Program-made: the position numbers and the translations under genes
NCBI GenBank assembly: GCA_015179125.1
Contig: WHVA01000160.1
Span: 124,001 to 188,000, forward strand
DNA: 64,000 nucleotides
Source of the DNA: Gautieria morchelliformis
Lineage: Eukaryota > Basidiomycota > Agaricomycetes > Gomphales > Gomphaceae
Direction: 5' to 3'
In this document: in pieces, positions 34,560 to 45,681 of the stretch
Layout of the letters: each line of letters begins with the position of its first letter
How positions within the stretch are numbered: the first letter of the stretch is position 1
The notes under the pieces: model-generated
Database searches by the model: none
Told to the model about the DNA's origin: nothing
The model's input: the letters and a program-made list of their open reading frames with translations, nothing else

Positions 34560-36808
34560 AAGTAACAACAATAGAGGAGATTTTATCACCTCCTGGCTGC
34601 CAGAGAAGAAGCCATAGCAAGATAATTCCATCCAGAGTGAGAAAGCTGACAGCCTATCAAGAATCAGCAATGACAAACAGCTTTAATATCAATAACTTGT
34701 AGTGTCCCCTCTTCATGTATTTGAATGGAAAATACTTATATGACATGAGAGGGTGATGACTCATGTTGCACATACCTGAAAGTAGACTTGGTCTTAGCTA
34801 GTTGTTTTTGACCATGCCCCTCCGGCAAGCCACATGTGCATGCAATAATGAGATTTGAATAAGTCAATTCAATGTCCAACACTTTCCAAATTGCAACTCC
34901 TTCTTCCTACCGCCATTACCCCCCAACAACGAACAACTGTTCAGGTTGACAATAACTACTCTCGAACTCGGAAAACATGTCCTCAGTTAGATGATGGAGC
35001 CTGCAACCAGGCGAGTCACTGCCCTGGCATGCTTTTGTTGACCGAGAACATTTGCCACATTATCTGGATCCTTCAGCAGGGCACTGGGCTTTAGCATTTG
35101 GCCTAAATGGGCACTCTTGACAGGGAGTAGCTGAACCTGGTCCTCATCGTTGGGGTCCCAGATATGGGGCAAGGGCATGGCAGTGAGCAGAGAGAAAAAA
35201 ATTCCAAACTCAACCAATACTACAGGATATACTTAAATTGGCTACCTTGAGTGCCGCTTGTCACCTGAACAGTACATACCAGGTAAGCACTCAAGAGCCG
35301 CAGCTTCACGGCTTGGCTCAGGCTCTCAAAACTCAGGCCAGGCCCTAGCTCCTGGCCTCAGGATGGCTTTGGCCTGGCTCGACCCGGCTTTTGGAGGCTT
35401 GGCTCCGGCTTAGCCGCAGCTGAAGCCGGGCTTTGCAGAACACTACCTAGCAGACACAGCCAGACCAGTGGAATATGAGTCAACTGTAGTGAGGGTAGAG
35501 ATAAGACACACCTGGCATTTTGTTTTTCTTGCCCTGGAGATTCCAGTGGCAGTAGAGGATGATGTTTTATTTGGGGCACTCTGACCGAGTCTACTTGAGC
35601 ATGGGTATACGAGCATATGATGAGAAAAAGATTTTTTACCTTGCCAACCATCGTTATCTTAGGGGTCTGCAATTGAGTCAGGTCATGTTCCTGCCTGGGA
35701 TAGAGAGAGTGTGAGCATGGGGAAGATGTGGAGGGCAGAGTTGCTCATGAATGCATTCGAAGGGAGGGGCATTGTTATTTGTCATTTTGGGTGGAGGGTG
35801 GTAAGAGGCATCACAGTTCATGTGCAATGGTTTTGTAGTGACTGCAGAGGGGCGAGTTCAAAATTGATGGGGAAGAGAGAAATGAAAACTTGAAGGCCAA
35901 ATGAAAAGGCCAGTCAGCGCTCTAATGCCTCAAAAGATCTGAAAGGGAACAAAGATATACCCAAATCTTCCAATATCGACCTCCCTCATCCACGTCGCTC
36001 CTGGGGTGATGACGCTAAAAGTGTCAAAGTTGTCTGTCAGAGTCAGAGGTGGGTGGGATGTCTCAATGCTTGTATATGGTACCTGCCCAAGAAAAAAATC
36101 CTATTCAGGTTTGTGCTTACATATGGTGTGCATACTTCTTGAGGCCTTAGTTCTTGAAGAGGCGGCCAACATGAAGTCAGAATCAATTATATGCATGGCA
36201 AAGATTGTTGAAAGTGTTACTTACATTGAGGTAGAGACTAAAATATGCTACTGAGATTGAAGGCCTGTGCAAAAATAGGTCATGGATATGTCAATATTGA
36301 GTGGCAATAATGAGGACATGAAAAGATGACTTAGTGACTAATGTGGTAGAAACTGACCAACATAAAATTAAAAAAAAAAAAAAAGACTATTGTTGAGCCC
36401 ACCATGGTGACCAAACCAAATTCAAGGACTGCCGTCAAGCCCCCTGAAATGGTTATGAATAAGGAATCTGTCAGCATTGCTGGTGACTCGTATCTCTGTA
36501 TAGAATATTGGCTATCTATTGACTCAAGGCAAGGCTACACCGGGAACTTCAGCTATACAAGAGAAGATAGTCCAGGTAGCACCCTGATGGCTGGCTCAAG
36601 GATCTAGATGGTGTAGAGGGCTTACCCAACATGGCAATCAAGTCCGAAGATCATACTTTGGATACATAATTCTTTTTCGATATTCTGCACATTGAGCAAG
36701 GTAAAAAACTGATTGACTGCAAATTGTGCTGGTGGGTCAGGTCTCTTCCATGGCAGACAAATGAGGACTATATATATTGAAAATGACTGACAGAAAATTA
36801 CTTATGTA
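34560..36808. other. No gene recognised
   Basis: Short frames on both strands (34987-35217 minus, 35358-35672 minus, 36006-36254 plus) show no known motif. 35290-35440 is a run of AGCC/GGCT-rich repeats (GGCTTGGC, GGCCTGGC), a type also seen at 52735-52865. The stretch may be the decayed upstream part of the Tnp2 remnant at 34338. Confidence 0.35.
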
Positions 36809-37012
36809 TGTGAAATAACCTATGTACATAGTGCTTAGCTAATACCAGTGGGCCCCTTAGGGGCCCACTGTACAGTTCATGCGTGGGAACCGGTCGGCGC
36901 TTCCCAATCGCATCTTACCTTACACTGTCACTATGTAGCATCCAGAATACCACTTCTTGGTCAAGCTCTGTCTGCCCTTGTGATACAAGGTCTTAAGATC
37001 AACATCTTTACA
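36809..37012 (+). repeat. Left LTR of the gag-only element
   Basis: 204 bp, TGTGAAATAACC...CATCTTTACA. It differs from the right repeat by scattered substitutions and small indels, so the insertion is not recent. It holds a perfect palindrome GTGGGCCCCTTAGGGGCCCAC (about 36850-36870), which the right repeat lacks. Confidence 0.75.
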
Positions 37013-37192
37013 CCTTTTTGAACTATCCTGCGGTTGATCACCATGTGACCAACCAATTGTGGATTTGGAGCAATTTTGAAAAATATCGCTGTGTCGACAA
37101 CTAAACATTGTTGAGACCCTCCAGTAGACCCTCTACTGTTGGCTGCGAGGGTGATGATTCCAGGCAGTCGAAGACAGACGTGAGCCACCAGC

Positions 37193-37919
37193 TTGTGGTC
37201 CACACCCCAGGTGCAGCCTAGTGACACGACGGCTGATGCAACAACCCTGGACCAAGAATCCAGGACGCCAGAAGACGGAGAGATTGTAGATCTCACCACC
37301 CTTGTCCACCCAATCGAGGACGAGGAAAATCCCGACCACGTCTCGCTGAGTGTGGTCGAAGAGGAGATGTCGCCGGGTGATAGACCAGCACTGCCCCCCA
37401 ATCCCCTCTGCCCAGAGACAAAGGTAAGGGCAGAGAAGTCTCACCATCATCAGACGGCAGAGCGTCACAATTGAGATGGGCCCAAAGCCAAGACTCAAGC
37501 CGCCGCTCACAAAGTCAAGCGACGACTATTGTCCCCGAAGGAGGATGAAGACAAAAAAGCTCAATGATGGTCAGGGCTCAGAATACTCGAGCTCAAGCCA
37601 TGAGAGCTTGAGGACACATGCCATCGACAACGAGACAGCTGAGGCAATGGCCAAACAGGTGCAGGACGCATTGCACCGGAACACCCTCACAGGCCACAAG
37701 CACGAGCATATCTCATCGCGGCTTGACAACATTGCGTCTGCCCTCATGCAGTTTGGCAAGGAGCTCCACCAGATCAAGGAGATCTGGCAATGGGACACTG
37801 CCACACTGGAGGATGTCCAGACAGCCCTCCGCTCATGTGGGGAACATGGGACACCACATCAGAGCTCCTGTCAGTCCGCAGCCAGCAAACGTGGCCATGA
37901 TGCTGAAGAACCACACTGA
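37193..37919 (+). pseudogene. First gag-like ORF area of the small LTR element
   Basis: Two frames in different phase (37193-37474 and 37476-37919) give an acidic Pro/Thr-rich segment, then a basic segment and a helical region (ETAEAMAKQVQDALHRN, RLDNIASALMQFGKELHQ). A frameshift or an intron separates them. Function unknown; placement suggests a structural protein. Confidence 0.4.
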
Positions 37920-38084
37920 AAAGAACTGGACTGGCAGCGAATGCCGCCGCCAACCGCCCCGCCGCTAGACATGTCAATCACGTGCACACCACGTGACGCG
38001 CCGGCCTCGGCATAGTTAAATTTTCACCTCATATCTTTCTGAGGCACATCGCTTCTTGGAAGCTACCACCACCATCATCTGCTC

Positions 38085-39995
38085 ATGAAGATGATGCCAT
38101 CCAAGGATGGAATGGACATTGATCTGTCAACTTCCAAACCATGCTCAACGGCCCCGAAACAAGGGGCCGCCGACATCCTACGAGCTCCAGTGGATCAGGA
38201 ACACTGGACGATCGTAGGATGGGAAGACACACTGGCAATCATCCACCCGGACGACTGCGACACCTGTGTGGCTTACGCCACGCACTTACGGGCCGCAATG
38301 GGCACCCGCAAGGTGAATCTGAGGGATGAAGACATTGGCGACACCGTCAACGCAGCTTGGGGATGGCTCCCAAGGGGCATCGCGCGTGATGCATGAGTGG
38401 AACCCCTGCGGGTCATCCATGACCTCAAAAAAGAGGTCAAGGGCTTAGAACGCACGGTCGAAGACCGTGACAATGCACTCGAAGTCGAGCGTGCCAAAGT
38501 AAAGGAGCTTGAGGAGCAGCTGAAGGCACTCCAGCTCACACACGCAGCCTCAAAAAGGCCATGCCATGACCTGGCCACAGACCCAGTGGCCAGCCCTTCA
38601 TCACCTCGCACAATGGCACCCTTGCCAGCGCGCACAGCCTCAGGACTGGCTCCCCGAATATCGGCTTCCACCCCTACATCAATGGAGGGGCGGAGCACGC
38701 CGTCCGACGTGGCATACGACATCCCAGACGGATGGGAGTCCGACTCCTCCATCTGGAAGACGTATGACGCAGACAGAGCTCAGCGTATGGCTGAGCAGCC
38801 TAAAAAGAAGCGCAAGAAATTGCGCAGCACCCCCAACACGTACAATGGCCTAGCCATTGCGAGGGAAAGCACGATCAGCACATACCTGGCAGCGTCACCG
38901 TTGCACACCATCAACAACCCTGCCCTACAACGGCAGGTAGCATTGGTCAAGGCCCAGTACATCGGGCCTCACATGGACCTGCCACCACCAGCGGGGACAG
39001 TTCACCCTCCCTACCCGGGGGAGGGGGTGATCATACCACTCGGAGACCCGCCGATCTCTGAGACGGGCTTCCTACCACGACCAGTAGGAAAGGCACCGCA
39101 GCGGTGTACTCAATGGTATGACGTCTGCCCGCTTGACGACACACACTTCATTGAGCTCCGACTGCACGCGGAGGACACGCCGCAGTACCTGCGCACATGC
39201 GACATGATCGGCATGTTCAAGCGCATCGAGCGCGATTGTTTCATGATAGCGAGCAGTACCCCGCTCGACATCACGGCTATCCTGAAGGGTTGGATACACA
39301 ACCCCAAAGGGATCCCTTCCGCCATCCACGACAACACGGATGGAACCCTCAACCTCGCAGACATGGATGTCTGGATGTGGTTGAAGGCCCTCGCACCCCG
39401 AGTCAAGGGGGTCGCATCACCTCTCAAGTCGAGGCTCTTTGACTTGTTCGGCTCAACCGACCAATGGTCGAGCTTCGTTGATGCCAGGGAATGCCTGACA
39501 CCGCAGAGCACCAGCCTGTGGCTGTCCATCACGGGTCCATATCCCGTGAGAGGCCGGGCTGGCCCAGACATCCCACTCACCAAGATCATGTGATGGCTGG
39601 CCCGCTACGCCGGTGTCACTCACGAACGAGTGGCTCACATTGAACATTATGTTCAACGCAGTCTCACTGGCGCGGCATTCAGTGCCACCGCCCGGGAGGG
39701 TCAACAAAAGATCCTCGAGACCAGCCATGTGAGGGCCGCGGTGTCACTACCGCTCACTCACGCTCAGCTCGACCAAGAGCTTGCAAGCATCCGGCCTCCC
39801 CCACAGGCCGATGACCCGGCCATCGAGGCCATACTCCGCAAGGACACTGGCCTCACCGACCAAGTGGAAGCCCCCGCCAGTGGTGAGGTAGAGCCACCTC
39901 ACCCAACCACCCCCACAGACACAGAGGTGCCCCGGCGGAGTCGCATGCTCTGCCAGCCCCTTACGATGACGATGTCATTGTATCGGAATCACTAG
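38085..39995 (+). pseudogene. Main gag-like ORF, two in-frame TGA stops
   Basis: A single frame of 637 codons (38085-39995) is broken only by TGA at 38394 and 39591. After the first stop comes a probable coiled coil (LKKEVKGLERTVEDRDNALE and on, roughly residues 105-150). A Pro/Ser linker, a basic patch (PKKKRKK) and a globular-looking C-terminal part with YDVCPLDDTHFIELRL and WLSITGPYPVRG follow. There is no zinc knuckle. Length and layout fit a gag-like protein, but no family is recognised. The two stops could be deaminated CGA/TGG codons. Confidence 0.5.
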
Positions 39996-40061
39996 AGGAT
40001 GCCATCATGGATGACCTCTATGACTCTTGAAGTTATCTATAGTTGTCTATAGAGGGGAGGG

Positions 40062-40258
40062 TGTAAATAACCTGTCTATGTACACTAGTTATTACATAAT
40101 CCCAGTGGGCCCCTTAGGGACGTTCATGCATGGGAACCGGCCAGCGGTTCCCATCGCATCTTACTCTTACCTGTCACTACGTAGCATCCAGAATACCACA
40201 CCTTGGTCAAGTTCTGTCTGCCCTTGTGATACAAGGTCCTAAGATCAACATATTTACA
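40062..40258 (+). repeat. Right LTR of the gag-only element
   Basis: 197 bp, TGTAAATAACC...CATATTTACA, preceded by the purine tract at 40051-40061. Confidence 0.75.
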
Positions 40259-40261
40259 CAG

Positions 40262-40756
40262 CCCCTCATCATTGAACAGCCCACTCAACCCACTCTCATC
40301 CTATCGAACTCATACCCAGCCCCTCATCTTCAAACAACCCACCCGATCCCACTCTTGTTCTTCCCATTGAAGTCATACCCAGCCCCTCATCATTGAACAG
40401 CCCACTCGACCCGCTCTCGTCCCATCGAACTCATACCCAGCCCCTCATCTTCGAACAACCCACCCGATCCTGCTCTCGTTCTTCCCATTGAAGTCATACC
40501 CAGCCCCTCATCTTCAAACAACCCACCCGATCCCGCTCTCATTCTTCCCATCAAACTCATACCCAGCCCCTCATCTTCGAACAACCCACCTGATCCCGCT
40601 CTTGTTCTTCCCATCGAACTCATACCCAGCCCCTCATCTTCAAACGACCCACCCAAACCCACTCTCGTTCTTCCCATCAAAGTCATACCCAGCCCCTCAT
40701 CCTTGAAAGACCCACCTGATCCCAGTCTCATTCTTCCCATCGAACTCATACCCACC
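40262..40756. repeat. 63-bp minisatellite
   Basis: About eight units of CATACCCAGCCCCTCATC..., each 63 bp and slightly diverged. Because 63 is a multiple of 3, long frames stay open on both strands (minus 40390-40755 gives a 21-residue repeat GLGMSSMGRTRAGSGG-type). These frames are judged a by-product of the repeat. Confidence 0.88.
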
Positions 40757-40799
40757 CCATCCCACTCTTGTTCTTCCTAACATCATTCTCCCTCGTGGC

Positions 40800-41777
40800 C
40801 ATTTGGAAGCAACCTTGCTACCAGTGAGTGATGGCTTTCACCTTGAGGATATACTAAATTGGAGGCCTGGGCAATATTTTAACTGTCGCAGATGACCTCC
40901 TTAAGAATAATGTAACTCCAAATGAGATTATATACAGCAATGAGCGCGACATATACAGCTGTGAAATACGGTGCAGTAACAGCAACAATGACAGCGACCT
41001 TCCATTCGTCGCGGGCTTTCATGGGAAGCATTGTCCTCGTAAAATGAATCACTCAGACAATGAACAGAAGGTTATATTATGGAAAGCCTTAAATTCCCAC
41101 TCCGATGCTTCGGACTCCGACGCACCCCTCACACTCGTGTAAGTTCTCCACATTGCAAAGAAGTTTATTTATAAAGAAAAACATAATATAATGGCAATAA
41201 AATGCGGTAGAAACATTCTGAAAGATTAAAACATGTTACATTTATTGTAAATATAGGTGGATGCTCACAACTTTTTATTACCTGTAGCTTCACCCATTTT
41301 ATTCTCAAATTATAGAAAAGAAGAGGACGAAAGTACATGCCAATCTTATTGTTGGGATATAAATAAATTTTCTTTTGTCCCTCCCTGAGCGGCGGCTCCG
41401 CCGACGAGAACACTGATTCTTATTTTTATGCCTCTTCTTATTTTTTATACCCACTTTTAATATACACTATATCATTATAACTATTCATATATATATTACA
41501 AATATCTAGACAACTACTATTACTCCATATGGTAGTCTAATACTCTCTCATTATAACTAGTCATACTAATATCCTACTCATATCTGTTACAAGTATCTCT
41601 CCAAGTATCTGTTACTCTATCTTGTAGTCTAATACTCTCTCATATGTATATATATCTTCGAGATGTTTAAATATATACAGAATCATCTAATAACATCTAT
41701 TATTCTCCTTATAAATACTACTATATATTCCTATATGTTGTTATTAATACTCTTATAGTATATATTATATACTCATA
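40800..41777. other. A+T-rich gene-free stretch
   Basis: 41440-41776 is extremely A+T-rich with repeated ACTACT/TATATAT motifs. 41395-41408 is a small GC-rich palindrome (GGCGGCTCCGCCG). No gene. Confidence 0.5.
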
Positions 41778-42461
41778 CTAGCCAATAGACCCGTGCTTCG
41801 CACCGGGTTAGTTAAGGTTAACATTGCACATGGGTAGTTAATAGAATCAAAGAATCATTTGGTCAAATGAAACTACATATCTAATCATGCTTTAGCAGCA
41901 CCTCTTTGTATACAATATTAGATGTTGTATTCCCCTTCCCTAAAGAACATGGGCTCTGTTACAATTAGTGCAACATAAAACTGTCCATGTGAAAATACTG
42001 CATATTGCAAGTCTATTCCTACCGTGGCCCTGTGCTGCACACCAGGATGACAGCGCTGGGTAGGGATCGCCGGTGCAAGAGAGCTACACTCTCTAGTTGG
42101 AGATTATAGGTTTTTCTTGTCCTTTAGTATGATGTCATGTTGTGCCAGGGTCCACTTAGATTAGTAATAGAGACTCCTCTTTCCTGCTCACTATCAGCAG
42201 TGTTTGTAGTTCTGCACAGTTGGTCACCACAGGGAGGCATCCCTCCTTACACCGGGGACCCATGGGATGAGCCTGAATGTGCTTGGACCACGGCTAGGGT
42301 GGATACCCATGGTTAGGTCAAACACATTGGGTAAATAAAACTTGGGATAAGTAAAATCATTTGGATAATTAAAACACATCTTATCACAATTGAAAGTAGC
42401 TCTAAATAACGCATCAGAGTAGGTAATGTCTCCACCCATTTCTCCCATATCTGTGAGCCCC

Positions 42462-42641
42462 TCATGGGTAGCATGTCCCTATGTATGGCATGTGTTCCCA
42501 GAGTGTAGTGTGTCCCGCAAGTATAGTGTGCATAGCATGTCCCCCATGCGTAGTGTGTTCCCCATGTGTAAGGTGTCCCCCATGTGTAGTGTGTCCCCCA
42601 TGTATAGTGTGTCTCCCAAGTATATGTGCATTATGTCCCTT
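42462..42641. repeat. GTGTCCCCCATGTGTA-type minisatellite (part 1)
   Basis: Imperfect units of about 17-18 bp (GTAGTGTGTCCCCCATGT) that continue after the solo LTR at 43248-43405. The same class of repeat, reversed, fills the middle of elements X and Z. Confidence 0.8.
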
Positions 42642-43247
42642 TGTTATGACCATGCATTTTTGACTTCTGACACTCAGTTCCACCTCCTTTCCAACATCCC
42701 AATAATTCCAACAATCCTACCCCTTGTTATATCCTTTCTTCTTTCGACTCTATTACTTGGACCTATCAGACTCAACTCGCAGCACAGCAAGACCATATGA
42801 TCGGTCCCTATTGTTCCATTATGTCAGATATGCTTTCTGTCCCCTTGTTCTTTTACCCATTGTTCTTGACTCTACCCTACACCCCCTTGTAGCTCTTTGT
42901 TCTCAATTAGTTACTTACCCCATATATCTTATCTGACTTCCACTTTCTTCGGAATATGCTTAGTACTACCCCATTACCTGTTGTCTCCGCTCTTTGTATA
43001 AAAGCCCTCACGTATGCTCGTTATTCTGCAATCAGATAATCACCTTCGATACACGATTTCCTTTGCTCTATATCCTGTTCTTAGCACAGCGAGTAGCGTA
43101 GCTCACCTCCGTCTCTTAGCCTTCCGCCTTCCGACTTTGGACTTACAATCTGAAATACTTAAGACGATAGTTCATTGGGGGCGCAACACATAAGTTGAAG
43201 CCACTGTCCTTTCGAGTTCTGAGTTCCAGAAATCACAATACGTAACA
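42642..43247 (-). mobile_element. Solo LTR nested in Helitron Y
   Basis: TGTTATGAC...ATACGTAACA with CCCTT duplicated at 42637-42641 and 43248-43252. It is the reverse-oriented relative of the solo LTR at 8692-9356, sharing the GCCCCCAATGAACTATCG block and CTTCAACTTATG in inverted form. Confidence 0.9.
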
Positions 43248-43599
43248 CCCTTGTGCATAGCATGTCCCCCAAGTATATCATGTGTAGCATATCTCTTGTT
43301 TGTAGTGTGTCTCCCATGTGTAGTGTGTCCCCTGAGTGTAGCATGTCCTCCAAGTATAGTGTGCAGAGCATGTCCCTTGTTTGTAGTATGTCCCCATATG
43401 TAGCATAACCCTAAGAGCCTAAAAGTGAACTTATTGTAGGGGCAGAGAAAATAAATAAATGTCAAAGGGTTTACCATGGAGAATAGAGAAATACACTTAC
43501 ATTTTGCAAGCAGAGGCTGTTGTCATTAATTTTTAGCAAAGTCAAGGAAATTTTTTGATATCTATTTTGACAAATATACAGTATATATATACATAAAAA

Positions 43600-45115
43600 A
43601 ACAATAACAATCAAAAACAAAGAGACACTGATCCTAATAAATATCAAAAAAGAAGGAGATATGAGAGCAAGAAACATACCACTTGCAGCCATGACACACA
43701 GGAATGGCGGGAGCCCTGAACCTGGGCTAGAAAAAAAAAAAAAAAAAAAAGGAGGATAAAAAAGTGAAAACTTATTGTAATAAATGTCAGAAAAAAACAC
43801 CACAGGCTATGATGATGATCAAGAAAGGTGGGAGGCAATAAGAGGAGCAGGCCAGGCTGAAAGGCAGTCAAAAAGTGGTTCAAAAAGCGAAAATGTTTGA
43901 AGAAATACCATGGAGAGAAGCTGATCCTAATAAATGTCAAAACAACACAAATATGATAGCATGACACACACCAGATGCAGCAATGGCAGACAGGAAAGGT
44001 GGGAAACACTGAGAGGAGGAACCTGGGGTGAAAAGATGGCAAAAAGAGGATAAAAAAGCGAAAATTAGGGGAAGAAATGACAGATATGATAAGGAAAGAG
44101 CACACAGGAGGCAGTAGTGATGACCAAGAAAGGTGGAGGCAATGAGAGGAGCAACCTAAGCTGAAAAGAAGTCAAACAGAGATTAAAAAAGCGAAAATTA
44201 CAGCAAGAAATAGCAATCAATAGTATAAAGTTCTAGGGGGGGCGGTTGTGGGTCTCACTATATGAAAACAATAGCAAGACACACACCAGATGCAGCAATA
44301 TCAGACAGGCAAGGTGGGAGGCATTGAGAGAGGGGCCTGAAAAGAAGACAAAAAGAGGATAAAAAAGCGAAAATTATTGGAAGAAATGATAAATATGATA
44401 GGAAAAAACACACCAGAGCCAGCAATGACCATCAAGAAAGGTGGGAGGCAATGAGAGGAGCAACATAGGCTGAAAAGGAGTCAAACAGAGATTAAAAAAG
44501 CGAAAATTATAGCAAGAAATAGAAATATTTACCATGGAGAGAAGCTGATTCTAATAAATGTCAAAACAAAACAAATATGATAGCAAGACACACATCAGAT
44601 GCAGCAATGGCAGACAGGAAAGGTGGGAAGCACTGAGAGGAGGAACCTGGGCTGAAAAGATGGCAAAAAGAGGATAAAAAAGCGAAAATTAGTGGAAGAA
44701 ATATGATGAGGAAAGAACACACAGGAGGCAGGAGTGATGACCAAGAAAGGTGGAGGCAATGAGAGGAGCAACCTAAGCTGAAAAGAAGTCAAAAAGAGAT
44801 TAAAAAAGCGAAAATTATAGCAAGAAATAGCAATATTTACCATGGAGGGAAGCTGATTCTAATAAATATCAAACCATGATAGCAAGACACACACCAGATG
44901 CAGCAATATCAGACAGGCAAGGTGGGGGGCATTGAGAGAGGGGCCTGAAAAGAAGACAAAAAGAGGATAAAAAAGCGAAAATTATTGGAAGAAATGATAG
45001 ATATGATAGGAAAAAACACACCAGAGCCAGTAATTACCATCCAGAAAGGTGGGAGGCAATGAGAGGAGCAGCCTAGGGTGAAAAGAAGTCAAAAGAGGAT
45101 AAAAAAGCGAAAATA
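43600..45115. repeat. Tandem array with ~305-bp higher-order unit
   Basis: The marker GATAAAAAAGCGAAAATTA recurs at about 44048, 44185, 44359, 44493, 44673, 44802, 44965 and 45101. Alternate markers are about 300-310 bp apart, so each unit has two diverged ~150-bp halves. At 44217-44270 a short copy of the Helitron 5' end (TAGTATAAAGTTCTAGG) sits inverted inside the array. Minus-strand frames rich in Phe/Leu here are repeat translations. Confidence 0.8.
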
Positions 45116-45126
45116 TTAACAATATT

Positions 45127-45325
45127 TACCCCCTCAGTAGAGAGACAGAGAGCCCCAGTAAGAGACACAGAGAGAGCCAGACACAGAGAGAGCTAGTAGC
45201 AGATACAGAGAGAGCCAGCAGCAGACACAGAGATCCAGCAGCAGACACAGAGATCCAGTAGCAGACACAGAGAACCAGCAGCAGAACAGATCCAGCAGCA
45301 GACAGACAGGTCCAGCAGGCACAGA
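45127..45325. repeat. CAGACACAGAGA-type microsatellite region
   Basis: Interrupted repeats of GCAGACACAGAGATCCAGCA and GAGAGCCAG; no gene. Confidence 0.85.
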
Positions 45326-45681
45326 GACAGTGGGCAGGAGAGCCAGAGGTTGCCAGTTGGACCAGAGGAAATGGCAGCAGGAGGGTCGAGGGAAGGTGGG
45401 TGCGCGCGTACAGCAACGTTGGATGCGAACCGGTCACGTGACCAGGAATGCTGCTTGGTCGCTCGGCTGCGCCGCTCGCATTCAAACTCCGGCATAGTGC
45501 GTGGTTTGTTTGCGTCTTAGTCAGGATTATGTCAGGATTATGTCAGCAGAGCGTGCTGTTTTCATATAGTGAGGCCCACAACCGCCCCCCCTAGAACTTT
45601 ATACTATAGATACTAGGTGGGTACCCACGCTTCACGCAGGGGTGTAGGTCAAACGCCTTGGTAAGGTCAAATGCATCAGTA

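Larger units (their letters stand above)
36809..40258 (+). mobile_element. Small LTR retroelement with gag-like ORFs and no pol
   Basis: Direct terminal repeats (36809-37012 and 40062-40258) share the blocks AATAACCT...ATGTACA, CAGTGGGCCCCTTAGG, GGGAACCGG, GTAGCATCCAGAATACCAC and GATACAAGGTC, and end TTTACA. A purine tract (AGAGGGGAGGG) lies just before the right repeat, as expected. The internal region carries two gag-like reading areas but no protease, reverse transcriptase or integrase motif in any frame. This fits a non-autonomous TR-GAG-type element. A target duplication was not found (ATGTA left, CAGCC right). Confidence 0.7.
41778..45610 (-). mobile_element. Non-autonomous Helitron-like element Y
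   Basis: On the minus strand it begins TCTATAGTATAAAG at 45610 and ends with a hairpin (GTGC-GAA-GCAC core, about 41791-41808) followed by TCTATTGGCTAG at 41778. It sits between A (45611) and T (41777), the exact Helitron A/T target. Inside are tandem repeats, a minisatellite and a solo LTR, but no Rep/helicase protein. Its 3' half is shared with elements X and Z. Confidence 0.8.

Noticed and set aside
9668-39995. Possible TGA recoding (TGA read as an amino acid) in retroelements
   Set aside because: The intact nitrilase and adenylating-enzyme genes here end in TGA, and the gypsy also has TAG stops and lost catalytic residues. Deamination damage is simpler.
40390-40755. Minus-strand repetitive protein gene
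   Set aside because: Only the 63-bp repeat is translated; both strands are equally open and no start context or intron supports a gene.
45126-45495. Leu/Cys-rich membrane protein ORFs on the minus strand
   Set aside because: They are translations of a CAGACACAGAGA microsatellite; hydrophobicity comes from the repeat.
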